Assembly: GCA_003696075.1 (NCBI GenBank)
Contig: RFHH01000181.1
Coordinates: forward strand, 1 to 34,098
From: Acidobacteriota bacterium
Lineage (GTDB): Bacteria > Acidobacteriota > Polarisedimenticolia > J045
Length of the DNA stretch: 34,098 nt
Direction of reading: 5' to 3'
Shown here: positions 6,568 through 14,418 of the stretch, in pieces
How the letters are laid out: each line of letters starts with the position of its first letter
How positions within the stretch are numbered: the first letter of the stretch is position 1
Made by a program: the position numbers and the translations under genes
The notes under the pieces: model-generated
The model's input: the letters and a program-made list of their open reading frames with translations, nothing else
The model's database searches: none
What the model was told of the DNA's origin: nothing

Positions 6568-9084
6568 CTACGGGCAGGCCGAGACGGGGGTCCTTCCCGC
6601 GCCGAGGGGCGACTCGCCGGCGCAATTCCGTCCGGTGACGACGTGGAAGAACGATCCTCCGGGCGGCGGGAGGGCGCCGTCGTCCTGGGTCGAGGTCGTC
6701 GGGATGCCGTTCTGGAAGCAGGCGAGATCGGTCGCGTCCGGCGAGCTGCCCCGGTAGACGTTGTAGGTGTCGGCTCCGGGGATCGGATCCCAGCTCAGAT
6801 CGGCCACCGTCCCGCTCGACCGCGACAGCATGAGCCCCGTGCCCTCGGAGGGAACGGCCGCGCCGCAGGCGGAGCAGTCGATCACCGTCACGTCGTCGAC
6901 GGCCGCCTCGACGATCGACCCCGCCCCCTCGTCCGCAGCGATGAACCTCAGCCGGACGTTCGCCGTCGGGGTGACGAAGTCGGCCACCCGGAAGCTGTGG
7001 TAGATCCAGCCGCCGACGGTATCCGGTCCCGTGGGACCGACCGTCTCGACGTTGACCCAGGTCGCTCCGCCGTCGTTGGACACGTCGACGGTGAACACGT
7101 CTTCCCCGGGGGACGAACCCTTGTCGTTGGAGTACCAGCGCCAGTAGCCGATCGTCGGGTCCGACATCCCGGAAAGATCGAAGACGGGCGAGAAGAGCGT
7201 CGTGCGGCCGTCATCGACGTCGTTCTCGCCGATGCTCCCGCCGGGCGAGCCCTGGCCGGTGACCCAGCAGTAGACGCCGTTCGGCGTGTGGTCGTCCTCG
7301 GGCTGCGCTTCGGTTCCGATCGGATCGACGCGCTCCCAGATTCCGGTGGTGGCGGTGTCGGACGGATCCCCGACGGTCCAGCCCTCGTCGGTTTCGACGT
7401 CGAGCGTCACGTCGCACTCGTCGGGCCGGCCGTCCGAGTTGCAGTCGGCCGAATCTCCCGAGGAGATGTCGCACTCGTCGGGAACGAAATTCAGGTTGCA
7501 GTCGAAGCTGGTCCCGGAGGACAGATCGCAGCCGTCGGCGATGCCGTTCCCGTTGCAGTCGGGCTCGCACTCGTCCGGGATGCCGTTGGCGTTGCAGTCG
7601 GCGCTGTTCCCGCCGGGGCCGACGTCGAGGGAGTCGTGGGCGCCGTTGGCATTGCAGTCGCCGACGCGGAGGAAGTAGACATCCTGCTCGCCGTTGAAGG
7701 TGGCTGCATAGGCGACCGCCGCCCCGTCGGCGTCCGATCTCATGTGGTAGTAGTCCCCGATCTTGTTCTGCTGGGGATGCCCGATCGTCGAGTCGAACGC
7801 GGGGCTGACCGGGATCCCCGCCGACCACGTCTCTCCGTGGTCGGTGGAGTAGGCGTAGTACAGCTCGGAGATCACCCCCGAGGGATCGCTGCGCGTGTCG
7901 TTCCAGACCACGTCGAGGCGCCCGTCGGGCGCCACCGAGAGCGTTCCGAACCACTGGTAGCTGGTGCCCGTCGGATCGTCGTCGACCTGGATCGGCGCCG
8001 ACCAGGTCTGCCCGCCGTCGGTACTGCGGACGAGGTGCACCGACATCGGATCGGCGCCGGGAGGATCCACCGAGGCGAGGACGTAGACATAGCCGCGCGA
8101 GGGACCGTTCGAACGGTCCACGGCCACCCAGACCTGGCCGAGGAGCCCGCCGGGGTTCGGCGTCCCGCCGCTGCTCGTGGTGCCGCCCAAGTCGATCGAC
8201 TTCGCCAGCTCGAACTTCGGAGAGCCGTTCGTTCCATCCTTGAGGCTGTCGGAGCGCAGGATCACGTGGCCCGTCGCCGAGAGGTTCGCTCCCGTGAAAT
8301 AGACCTCGGCGTCGGGCCCGACGGCGATCGTTCCCCACTTCGGGCGGAAGTTCACCGGGCTGGCCCAAGGGCCCTGATAGGTGTAGCCGCCGTCGATCGA
8401 GCGCCCGTGGTCGGTGCCGGGGGCGCAGCAGGTGAACTGCGAGTTCCAGATCGGGTACAAGAATCCATCCGACGGCAAACCGGTCGTGTCGACCGTGAGC
8501 CAGTTCTTGTCGCCTCCCTGCGCGGGGATCGGTCCCTCCCACGTCACGCCCTTGTCGCGCGAGATGAACATCTCGGCATTGGTGGTGGAGGAGAGGGAGT
8601 AGTAGTAGAAGACCCCGTTGCTGTCGGCGTCGAGCACCGGGTCGCTGCGGAACTGCCCCGGTTCGAGTACACCGGGAAAGGTCCAGGTCTTCCCCCCGTC
8701 GTGGCTGTAGGCATACCCCGCCTGGCGAAAGCTCGATCCGACGTCGTCGAACTGCCGCCACCCGATGACGATGTTGTTCGGGTCGGTGGGGTCGATCGCG
8801 ATCGACGGCTCGTTGGCGGCGTCCCCGACGATGTTGTTGCCGGCGGCGTCCACGTTCACCTGGACGCTCGTGAAGTTCCCGCGCGTCACCTGCGCAGCGG
8901 CGCTCGTCGTCCGCTCGCTGCGCGGCGGGGGTGGCGTTTCCGGCGGCGGGACCGGGACCTCGAGGTGTCCCGGCCGGGGACGCGTCTCGCCGCCCGTTCC
9001 CGCCGGCGGTGTGCCGGCCCACGACGGCGCGACGAGCGATGCCACGACGATCACACGGACGACCGGACCGCGAACCTCTCTCAT
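6568..9084 (-). CDS. Secreted sialidase-like (Asp-box) protein with Ca-binding repeats and FnIII-like C-terminus
   Basis: 838 aa. ATG at 9084 with GAGGG at 9089-9093. Order: signal peptide (VRVIVVASLVAPSWAG); Pro-rich linker; a BNR/sialidase-like beta-propeller (about 70-470) with Asp boxes SHDGGKTW, SRDKGVTW, STDGGQTW and STDHGETW; DCNxNGxPDxCD-type repeats (about 476-558); a jelly-roll module like choice-of-anchor J (about 562-740) that itself carries SNDGGATW; and a C-terminal FnIII-like module (about 748-838) with YNVYRG and FFHVVTGRN. The catalytic Arg triad and Tyr/Glu of true sialidases are not evident to me, so carbohydrate binding or a structural surface role is as likely as hydrolysis. 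The final module resembles that of the partial gene at the right edge. Confidence 0.87.
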   Translation of the reverse strand: MREVRGPVVRVIVVASLVAPSWAGTPPAGTGGETRPRPGHLEVPVPPPETPPPPRSERTTSAAAQVTRGNFTSVQVNVDAAGNNIVGDAANEPSIAIDPTDPNNIVIGWRQFDDVGSSFRQAGYAYSHDGGKTWTFPGVLEPGQFRSDPVLDADSNGVFYYYSLSSTTNAEMFISRDKGVTWEGPIPAQGGDKNWLTVDTTGLPSDGFLYPIWNSQFTCCAPGTDHGRSIDGGYTYQGPWASPVNFRPKWGTIAVGPDAEVYFTGANLSATGHVILRSDSLKDGTNGSPKFELAKSIDLGGTTSSGGTPNPGGLLGQVWVAVDRSNGPSRGYVYVLASVDPPGADPMSVHLVRSTDGGQTWSAPIQVDDDPTGTSYQWFGTLSVAPDGRLDVVWNDTRSDPSGVISELYYAYSTDHGETWSAGIPVSPAFDSTIGHPQQNKIGDYYHMRSDADGAAVAYAATFNGEQDVYFLRVGDCNANGAHDSLDVGPGGNSADCNANGIPDECEPDCNGNGIADGCDLSSGTSFDCNLNFVPDECDISSGDSADCNSDGRPDECDVTLDVETDEGWTVGDPSDTATTGIWERVDPIGTEAQPEDDHTPNGVYCWVTGQGSPGGSIGENDVDDGRTTLFSPVFDLSGMSDPTIGYWRWYSNDKGSSPGEDVFTVDVSNDGGATWVNVETVGPTGPDTVGGWIYHSFRVADFVTPTANVRLRFIAADEGAGSIVEAAVDDVTVIDCSACGAAVPSEGTGLMLSRSSGTVADLSWDPIPGADTYNVYRGSSPDATDLACFQNGIPTTSTQDDGALPPPGGSFFHVVTGRNCAGESPLGAGRTPVSACP
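7411..7660 (-). repeat. Coding tandem repeats: DCNxNGxPDxCD calcium-binding type
   Basis: Within the Asp-box protein, about five imperfect units are read on the minus strand: DCNANGAHDSLD, DCNANGIPDEC, DCNGNGIADGCD, DCNLNFVPDECD, DCNSDGRPDECD, some separated by LSSGTSF or ISSGDSA-type spacers. Asp/Asn spacing matches EF-hand/thrombospondin-3-like Ca2+ loops, with paired cysteines. At DNA level the units show as repeated GTTGCAGTCG and GTCGCACTCGTCGGG-like words on the plus strand. Such repeats commonly act as rigid spacers in secreted proteins of Planctomycetota, Myxococcota and Acidobacteriota. Confidence 0.85.
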
Positions 9085-9114
9085 CGGACCCTCGCAGCGA
9101 GACGAAGCCCTCGC

Positions 9115-9126
9115 CTGACCGGTCAG
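9115..9126. promoter_or_regulatory. Perfect palindrome CTGACCGGTCAG upstream of the Asp-box gene
   Basis: A 12-bp perfect inverted repeat beginning 31 bp upstream of the minus-strand start codon at 9084. The position fits a dimeric repressor site overlapping the promoter or early leader. No regulator gene is adjacent, so this is only a candidate operator. Confidence 0.3.
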
Positions 9127-9313
9127 ATACCGGGGGGATGGCCCGGAGGCAACCGCGCCTTGGCGGCGAGGTCGCGAGCGGCTCCGCGAGCGGGACGAGC
9201 GGCCCGTTCCGTCCGGGTCGATCGAAAGGCGACAGCGGGATCCGGATGGAGAGGAGGCCGTTCCCCGCGCCCGAGGTGGGCGTCGGGGCCGGGGCGGACA
9301 GGGCACGATCGAT

Positions 9314-9332
9314 GCCCCGCAGCTTTCGGGGC
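9314..9332. repeat. GC-rich hairpin in the 628-bp gap
   Basis: GCCCCG (9314-9319) and CGGGGC (9327-9332) pair around the loop CAGCTTT. There is no adjacent T-run in either direction, so it is not a canonical intrinsic terminator. Confidence 0.3.
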
Positions 9333-9360
9333 GCACCGGATGGTGCGAGCCGCGCTTCGG

Positions 9361-9372
9361 CTTCTCGAGAAG
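9361..9372. repeat. Perfect palindrome CTTCTCGAGAAG
   Basis: A 12-bp perfect inverted repeat in the middle of the divergent gap, about 277 bp from one start and 340 bp from the other. Possible regulator site; may be chance. Confidence 0.25.
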
Positions 9373-9712
9373 CGGCGAGCTTGGACGATGACCGCGCGGC
9401 CGGATGGCGCGCGGCGCCGCAGCCCGCTCGCGGGCCGCGGGTTCGATCGAGCGACGCACCTTGTCGAATGCACGTCGCGCCCGGCGGCGATGGAGCAGGG
9501 CCTTCCCGGACTCCCGCTCCGTGCGGGCCCTGCGCCCCGCCGCGGCGGAACCGGTCCCGCGCGGCATCCGTGCCGCCGCGAGGATGCCGGCGATCACCGG
9601 GCTCCTCCGCGCCGCCAGCCGCAGGGCCGGGGCGCCCACGGGCGGCCGGGCCCGGGCATCCCCGGAGAGCCGGGCTACCCCGGCCGGGGAACCGGGGCTA
9701 ACCTTCAGGGCG

Positions 9713-12238
9713 ATGCGCACTTGGAAGGCGGGTGATCGGCTCACGCACCGGTTCAACCCCGAACTCGGCCCGGGGGAGGTGATCGCCGTCGAGGGCCGGA
9801 CGATCCTGGTGCGCTTCGCCGGGGCGGACGAGCCGGTGCGGCTGGCCGCGGCGTCGGACGCGCTCGTTCCGTTCGTCCCCGGTCCCGGGACGGAGGCCCG
9901 GCTGGGCCGCCGGCCGGTCCGAGTCGCCGGGGTGCTGGCGGACGGCCGGTGTGCCCTCGAGGACGGGACGGTCGTCGCGGCCGAGGAGCTCTGGCCGGAG
10001 TCGGGAGGCGGGTCGCTCGTGGACCGCCTGGCGCGGGGAGAGGTCGACCCGATCGACGACCTCGCCAACCGCATCGACGCCCTGCACCTGCAAAACCTGC
10101 GGCAGGCGGACGGCCTGGGGTCGTTCCTCGGCGGCCGGATCGAGATCTACCCGCACCAGCTCCACTGCGCCGAGCGCGCGGTCCGCCAGGATCCGGTCCG
10201 CTGGCTCCTGGCGGACGAGGTCGGACTCGGAAAGACGGTCGAGGCCTGCCTGATCGCCAGCCACCTGATCCGGACGCGCAGGGTGTCCCGCGTTCTGGTC
10301 GTCGCTCCCGAGACTCTCACCATCCAGTGGCTCGGCGAGCTGTGGCGCAAGTTCCACCAGGTCTTCGTCCTGATGGACGACAAGCGGCTTCGCGACGTCG
10401 AGCGGGAGCACGGGCGCGCGTTCAATCCGTTCGAGGCGCACCAGCGGATGATCGTCGCGCTCGAGCTGCTGGTCGGCGACCGGCGGCTCGCCGAGCTGGC
10501 GGCCTCGGCCGGATTCGATCTGCTCGTGGTGGACGAGGCGCATCGCCTCCGGAGGCCGCCCGGCCACCCCGGGAACCCGGCGTACCGGACGGTGGCTCCC
10601 CTCGCGAGGGCGACCCGCCACGTGCTCCTGCTCACGGCCACCCCGCTCGAGGACGACGCGCACGGCTTTTTCCGGCTGCTCCAACTGCTCAGGCCGGATG
10701 AGTTTCCGGAGGAGATCGACGTGGCCCAGCGCCTGGCCGCGCGCCGGCCGCTGCCTCCCTGCACCAGCGCCACGCGTCGCGCCGACCTGGGAGGGCTCGC
10801 GCCGCGCGTGCCGCGGCCGGTGGATCTGCCGGACGGGCACGGGTGGCGCGAGGTGGAGCGGCTGCTGGGGGCTCTCCGGTCCCGGCCGCCGCGTCACGAG
10901 GTCGAGCGGCGGACCCTCGCGTCCCGGATCGAGGCTGCGCTGTCGTCGGGTCCGGCCCTCGAGGCGCGCCTTCCCGCTGACGCCGCGCACCTGCGGCGCC
11001 TCGCGCGAGCCGCGGCCCGCGAGGATCCGCGGATCGTCTGGCTCGCCGACCAGGCGCGCCGGTGGCGAGAGGCGGGCGAGAAGGCGCTCGTCTTCGTCGC
11101 GCACCGGGAGACGCTCGAGTGGATCAGGGAGGAGCTCAGCCGGCGCGCCCAGATCCCGACCTCCGCGTTCCACGAACAGCTCGGCGCGGCGCAACGCGAT
11201 CTCGAGGTCGCGCGTTTTCGGAGGTCTTCGGGGCCCCCGATTCTCGTTTCCACCGAATGCGGCGGGGAGGGGAGGAATTTCCAGTTCTGCACGCGGATCG
11301 TCCTGTTCGACCTTCCCTGGAACCCTCAGGTCGTCGAACAGCGCATCGGCCGCCTCGACCGCATCGGGCGCCGGGATCCGGTGGAGATCGTCTACTTCCG
11401 CCCCCCGGGCGGCCTCGGTGCGTCGATCGTCCGCCTCTACGAGCGGCTCGGGCTCTTCGAGCGGCCGGCCGGCGGCCTGGTCCGCGAATTGTCCCCCGTC
11501 GCCACCGCGATCGCGCAGGCCGCCGTCACCGGCTGCGACGAGATCGAACCGGCGCTCGTCGAGCGCCTCGCGCGCCGCGCGCACGGGGCACGGAGCCGGA
11601 TCGAGGCGGCGGCCTTCCGCGAGCTGCACCGCGAGCCTTACCGCCCGGAGCTGGCCGGCGGGATCCTCCGCCGCGTTCCCGCGGAACTCGAGTCTCTCAC
11701 GCAGGAGGTCATTCTCTCCGCCTGCGAGCGCCTCGGATTCGAGGTGGAGCCGCTGCGAGACGGACGCAGCTGGTCGATCCGCCTCGGAACCCGTGCCGCG
11801 GTGGAGTCGCTGCCCGGGGTCCCGTCCGGGTCGGAGTTCACCGGGACGTTCGACCGGTCGGAGGCGGTGGTCCGCGAGCACGAAGACTTCTTCGCCTCCG
11901 GCCACCCGCTCGTCGAGGGAGTGCTGGCGGAGATTCTGGACGGCCCGCGGGGGCGGGTCGGGCTGATTCACGTTTCGGGACAGGGGGAGCGGGGGTTCGG
12001 GCTCCTCGCGTTCTACCGCCGCGGAAGCGGCTTCGTGGGCGTCGCGGTCGACAACCAGGGCCGCCGGCGGCCCGATTGGGTGGCCCGGTTCGGCGGGCCG
12101 CCGCTCCGCTCGCGCCGGGTCGACGCCCGGGACTGGGTGCGGCGGCCGGCGTGGGAACCGACCATCCGGCGGCTCGCGGCGATGCTCCCCGACGACATGG
12201 GCCCGCCGGTCGCGCTGGCGGCGCTCCGCGTCGGGTGA
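9713..12238 (+). CDS. RapA/HepA-like SNF2-family ATPase
   Basis: 841 aa. The N-terminus WKAGDRLTHRFNPELGPGEV with following beta-strands resembles the tandem Tudor-like domains of RapA. Then comes a complete SF2 core: YPHQLHCAERA (Q-like region), ADEVGLGKT (Walker A, K174), VVDEAHRL (DEAH, D274-H277), LLTATP (motif III), FVAHRETLEWIREEL, ECGGEGRNFQFC (motif V) and VEQRIGRLDRIGR (motif VI, from Q543). The C-terminal approximately 250 residues follow RapA's C-terminal layout. RapA binds RNA polymerase and recycles stalled or post-termination complexes. It is shorter than E. coli RapA (968 aa). Start: ATG at the first residue aligning with RapA; the RBS is weak (CAGGG). No methyltransferase, nuclease or phage-defence partner is adjacent, so a housekeeping role is favoured. 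The stop is 13 bp from the convergent symporter gene. Confidence 0.9.
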   Translation: MRTWKAGDRLTHRFNPELGPGEVIAVEGRTILVRFAGADEPVRLAAASDALVPFVPGPGTEARLGRRPVRVAGVLADGRCALEDGTVVAAEELWPESGGGSLVDRLARGEVDPIDDLANRIDALHLQNLRQADGLGSFLGGRIEIYPHQLHCAERAVRQDPVRWLLADEVGLGKTVEACLIASHLIRTRRVSRVLVVAPETLTIQWLGELWRKFHQVFVLMDDKRLRDVEREHGRAFNPFEAHQRMIVALELLVGDRRLAELAASAGFDLLVVDEAHRLRRPPGHPGNPAYRTVAPLARATRHVLLLTATPLEDDAHGFFRLLQLLRPDEFPEEIDVAQRLAARRPLPPCTSATRRADLGGLAPRVPRPVDLPDGHGWREVERLLGALRSRPPRHEVERRTLASRIEAALSSGPALEARLPADAAHLRRLARAAAREDPRIVWLADQARRWREAGEKALVFVAHRETLEWIREELSRRAQIPTSAFHEQLGAAQRDLEVARFRRSSGPPILVSTECGGEGRNFQFCTRIVLFDLPWNPQVVEQRIGRLDRIGRRDPVEIVYFRPPGGLGASIVRLYERLGLFERPAGGLVRELSPVATAIAQAAVTGCDEIEPALVERLARRAHGARSRIEAAAFRELHREPYRPELAGGILRRVPAELESLTQEVILSACERLGFEVEPLRDGRSWSIRLGTRAAVESLPGVPSGSEFTGTFDRSEAVVREHEDFFASGHPLVEGVLAEILDGPRGRVGLIHVSGQGERGFGLLAFYRRGSGFVGVAVDNQGRRRPDWVARFGGPPLRSRRVDARDWVRRPAWEPTIRRLAAMLPDDMGPPVALAALRVG

Positions 12239-12251
12239 CCGCGGTTTCCGG

Positions 12252-13610
12252 TCAGCGGTGCGCTTCGAGGTAGCGCCGCGTCTCCTCGGCCACGACCCCG
12301 CTCAGGAGGAGCAATCCGACCAGGTTCGGCAGCGCCATGAGCCCGTTCATCACGTCGGAGATCGACCAGACGAAATCGAGGCTTCTCACCGCGCCGACGA
12401 AGCACGCCGCCACGAAGAGGACGCGGTAGGGAAGCACCGCTCGCGGGCCGAGCAGGTACTCGATGCTCTTCTCGCCGTAGTAGCTCCAGCCCAGGATCGT
12501 GGAGAAGGCGAACATCGCCAGGCAGAGGGCCACGATCCAGGCGCCGGACTCCCCCGGCAGCGCGGTGCGGAAGGCGTGCTGGGTCAGCGGGGCGCCGTTG
12601 AGTCCCGTCTTCCACGCCCCCGTCACGATGATGGCCAGCCCGGTGAGCGAGCAGACGACGATCGTGTCGATGAAGGTCTGGGTCATCGACACGAGAGCCT
12701 GACGGGCGGGCTCCCGCGTCTGGGCGGCGGCGGCGGCGATGCCTGCCGATCCCAGCCCCGACTCGTTGGAGAAGATGCCGCGCGCCACGCCGAATCGGAT
12801 CGCCTCCCGCACGGCGGTCCCGGCGAATCCTCCCGCGGCGGCCGTCCCGGAGAACGCCCCGCCCAGCACGAGTGCCAAAGCCGCAGGAAGGTGCGGCAGG
12901 TTGACCAGGATGACGAAGCCGGAGCCGAGCATGTAGGCTCCGATCATCAAGGGGACGAAGACGCCGGTGAAGCGGCCGATCGACCGGATCCCCCCGAGGA
13001 TCACCGCCGCGGCGGCGGCCGTGACGAGGGCGCCGGTCACCCACGGCGGCAGGCCGAAAGCGTCGTGGAGCGAGGAGGCCATCGAGTTGGCCTGCACCAT
13101 GTTCCCGATCCCGAACGCGGCGCAGGCGGCGAACAGGGCGAAAAGCCACCCGAGGGCTCGACCGATCCACGGCCACGGAATCCCGCGCGCCAGGTAGTAC
13201 ATCGGCCCGCCGCACTGCTCCCCGCGGATGTCGGTGTCCCGGTACTTCACCGACAGCAGCGCTTCCGAATACTTCGTCGCCATGCCGAGCACGCCGGTGA
13301 CCCACATCCAGAAGAGGGCTCCCGGACCGCCGAGAGCGATGGCGGTCGCGACGCCGACGATGTTCCCGGTGCCCACCGTCGCGGCGAGTGCGGTCATCAG
13401 CGCCTCGAAGTGCGAGATGTCCCCCTCGGCGCCCTCTTCGCGGCGCACGACGAGCGCCAGCCAGAGGGAGTGCCCGAGGGTGGTGAACTGAAGCCCTCGC
13501 AGGCGAAACGTCAGCCAGATGCCCGTGAGCAGCAGAAGGGGGATGAGCAGGAGCGGGCCCCAGACGAAGTCCGAGGCGGCCTTGACGAGTTCGGTGGCAC
13601 GCTCCGCCAC
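12252..13610 (-). CDS. Alanine/glycine:cation symporter, AGCS family
   Basis: 452 aa integral membrane protein with about ten to eleven hydrophobic segments. It imports alanine or glycine with Na+ or H+ across the inner membrane. The family signature region is clear: [17 protein letters not shown] followed by [18 protein letters not shown], then [12 protein letters not shown], and later [18 protein letters not shown] and [13 protein letters not shown]. The GTG start at 13610 is chosen because it has GGGAGG six bases upstream (13617-13622) and gives the usual family length; further upstream the frame stays open but is Arg/Pro-rich and non-membranous. Transcribed alone; a 14-bp palindrome lies upstream in the promoter region. 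Confidence 0.93.
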   Translation of the reverse strand: MAERATELVKAASDFVWGPLLLIPLLLLTGIWLTFRLRGLQFTTLGHSLWLALVVRREEGAEGDISHFEALMTALAATVGTGNIVGVATAIALGGPGALFWMWVTGVLGMATKYSEALLSVKYRDTDIRGEQCGGPMYYLARGIPWPWIGRALGWLFALFAACAAFGIGNMVQANSMASSLHDAFGLPPWVTGALVTAAAAAVILGGIRSIGRFTGVFVPLMIGAYMLGSGFVILVNLPHLPAALALVLGGAFSGTAAAGGFAGTAVREAIRFGVARGIFSNESGLGSAGIAAAAAQTREPARQALVSMTQTFIDTIVVCSLTGLAIIVTGAWKTGLNGAPLTQHAFRTALPGESGAWIVALCLAMFAFSTILGWSYYGEKSIEYLLGPRAVLPYRVLFVAACFVGAVRSLDFVWSISDVMNGLMALPNLVGLLLLSGVVAEETRRYLEAHR

Positions 13611-13970
13611 GGCGATCCTCCCGCTGGGACGGCGCCGCGTCCCGGCCCGTGCGTGGCAAAGGCGGATCAGGATATCGCTTCCCGCCGGGCCGGTGCGGAC
13701 GCGATCTCCTTCGACGACCGCGAACAGGTCCGGGGCGCGCTCGCCGCCGCCTGACGGGGGCCAGCGGCGGTGAGGCGGCTCTCCGGGCAGGACCGGCTCG
13801 GCGAGTCCGCTCGTCACAGAACCGAAGTCCTGCTTCGATCGTGCGCAGCGCCGGTCAAAGGGGTGACTCGTCGAGACTTTTGGCGGTCGACCGCCGATGG
13901 GGCGCTCCACCGCGGCAGCCGATCGGCGCGGAGCGAGTTCGGTGCGAAAACGCCCCGTCGGAAAGGCACC
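13611..13970. other. Gap upstream of the AGCS gene
   Basis: About 360 bp between the symporter start and the cold-shock terminator. Besides the RBS of the symporter and the palindrome GGCGGTCGACCGCC (13882-13895) I see no gene. The minus-strand frame continues open but resembles no protein. The symporter promoter must lie here; I cannot pick hexamers with confidence. Confidence 0.4.
13882..13895. promoter_or_regulatory. Perfect 14-bp palindrome GGCGGTCGACCGCC
   Basis: Perfect inverted repeat about 270 bp upstream of the AGCS start and about 75 bp beyond the cold-shock terminator. Candidate operator for an amino-acid-responsive or other dimeric regulator; no regulator gene is nearby. Confidence 0.3.
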
Positions 13971-14003
13971 AAAAAGAACGGCGCCCCCGGTGCCGGGGGC
14001 GCC
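13971..14003 (-). terminator. Intrinsic terminator of the cold-shock gene
   Basis: Reading the minus strand, an 11-bp perfect GC stem (arms at 13993-14003 and 13980-13990, GGCGCCCCCGG / CCGGGGGCGCC) is followed within a few bases by TTTTT (13971-13975). It begins 22 bp after the cold-shock stop codon. This is the only textbook rho-independent terminator I see in the window. Confidence 0.88.
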
Positions 14004-14025
14004 GCCGTCCCGGTTCCGTTTTCGC

Positions 14026-14232
14026 TCAGCCCTGCGAGCGCTTCACGTGGCTGGCCTGGAGCCCCTTCGGACCCTGGGTCACCTCGAACTCGACAACTTC
14101 ACCCTCGTTGAGCGACTTGAACCCGGAACCCTCGATCGCCGTGTGGTGCACGAAAACATCCGTCCCGTCTTCCTGACGGATGAAACCGTAACCCTTGGCG
14201 TCGTTGAACCACTTCACGGTACCGCGTGCCAT
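14026..14232 (-). CDS. CspA-family cold-shock protein
   Basis: 68 aa single cold-shock domain. It binds single-stranded RNA/DNA and acts as an RNA chaperone in the cytoplasm. RNP1 is KGYGFI (13-18) and RNP2 is VFVHH (26-30); the N-terminal GTVKWFND and C-terminal [10 protein letters not shown] are standard. It is the only gene here with a fully visible expression unit: sigma-70-like promoter (14383-14412), about 145-nt leader and strong terminator. Such a long leader is a hallmark of temperature-regulated csp mRNAs, but constitutive csp paralogues exist and the sequence alone does not say which this is. RBS GAGG sits about 11 bases before the ATG, a rather wide spacing. Confidence 0.96.
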   Translation of the reverse strand: MARGTVKWFNDAKGYGFIRQEDGTDVFVHHTAIEGSGFKSLNEGEVVEFEVTQGPKGLQASHVKRSQG

Positions 14233-14307
14233 GACTCGCTGACCTCACTCGCTCGGAACACCACACAGCGCTCGCAAGCGACAGCGGCGGGACTCTCCGG
14301 CCGCCCC

Positions 14308-14326
14308 GGTGGAAACCGCTTCCACC
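14308..14326 (-). repeat. Inverted repeat in the cold-shock leader
   Basis: GGTGGAA (14308-14314) and TTCCACC (14320-14326) form 7-bp perfect arms around five bases, within the predicted transcribed leader about 50-70 nt after the probable start site. It may be a structured element of a thermosensing leader or an operator-like site. Confidence 0.4.
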
Positions 14327-14382
14327 GACGGATTGAAGCGGCGTGCGCGGAACCTCCCGCCAGATGATCGTTTCACCGGGCG

Positions 14383-14412
14383 ATTATCGGCCCGCTCCGG
14401 CCGGGGCGACAA
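14383..14412 (-). promoter_or_regulatory. Sigma-70-like promoter of the cold-shock gene
   Basis: On the minus strand: -35 TTGTCG (14407-14412), 18-bp spacer, -10 GATAAT (14383-14388). Matches are 4/6 and 5/6. Predicted start about 14376, giving a leader near 145 nt. The eleven bases ATTATCGGCCC (plus strand 14383-14393) recur exactly at 27704-27714 upstream of the OlsB-like gene. Confidence 0.6.
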
Positions 14413-14418
14413 GCGCGG

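Larger units (their letters stand above)
9085..9712. other. 628-bp divergent intergenic region
   Basis: This lies between the Asp-box protein (-) and the RapA-like gene (+). Both flanking frames stay open into it, but the residues are Arg/Ala/Pro-rich and resemble no domain. It contains two perfect 12-bp palindromes, CTGACCGGTCAG (9115-9126) and CTTCTCGAGAAG (9361-9372), and a GC hairpin (9314-9319 / 9327-9332). I could not identify an RNA gene or convincing sigma-70 hexamers. It is the longest gene-free stretch in the window. Confidence 0.45.

Noticed and set aside
7411-7660. CRISPR-like regular repeats
   Set aside because: The repeats code in frame for DCNxNGxPDxC units with variable spacing and diverged DNA; there are no cas genes.
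9436-9455. tRNA-like T-arm string GGTTCGATCGAG
   Set aside because: No acceptor stem, D-arm or anticodon arm can be built around it.
6643-9735. A 1030-codon open frame on the plus strand opposite the Asp-box protein
   Set aside because: It is the antisense shadow of a well-supported gene with Asp boxes and Ca-binding repeats; its translation is Val/Gly/Arg-rich with no domain, as expected in GC-rich DNA.
9713-12238. SNF2-type ATPase as part of a phage-defence system
   Set aside because: The N- and C-terminal regions follow RapA, and no methyltransferase, nuclease, PLD or DUF1998 partner is adjacent.
13611-13910. N-terminal extension of the AGCS symporter to an upstream start
   Set aside because: The added residues are Arg/Pro-rich and non-membranous, while the GTG at 13610 has an ideal GGGAGG and yields normal family length.
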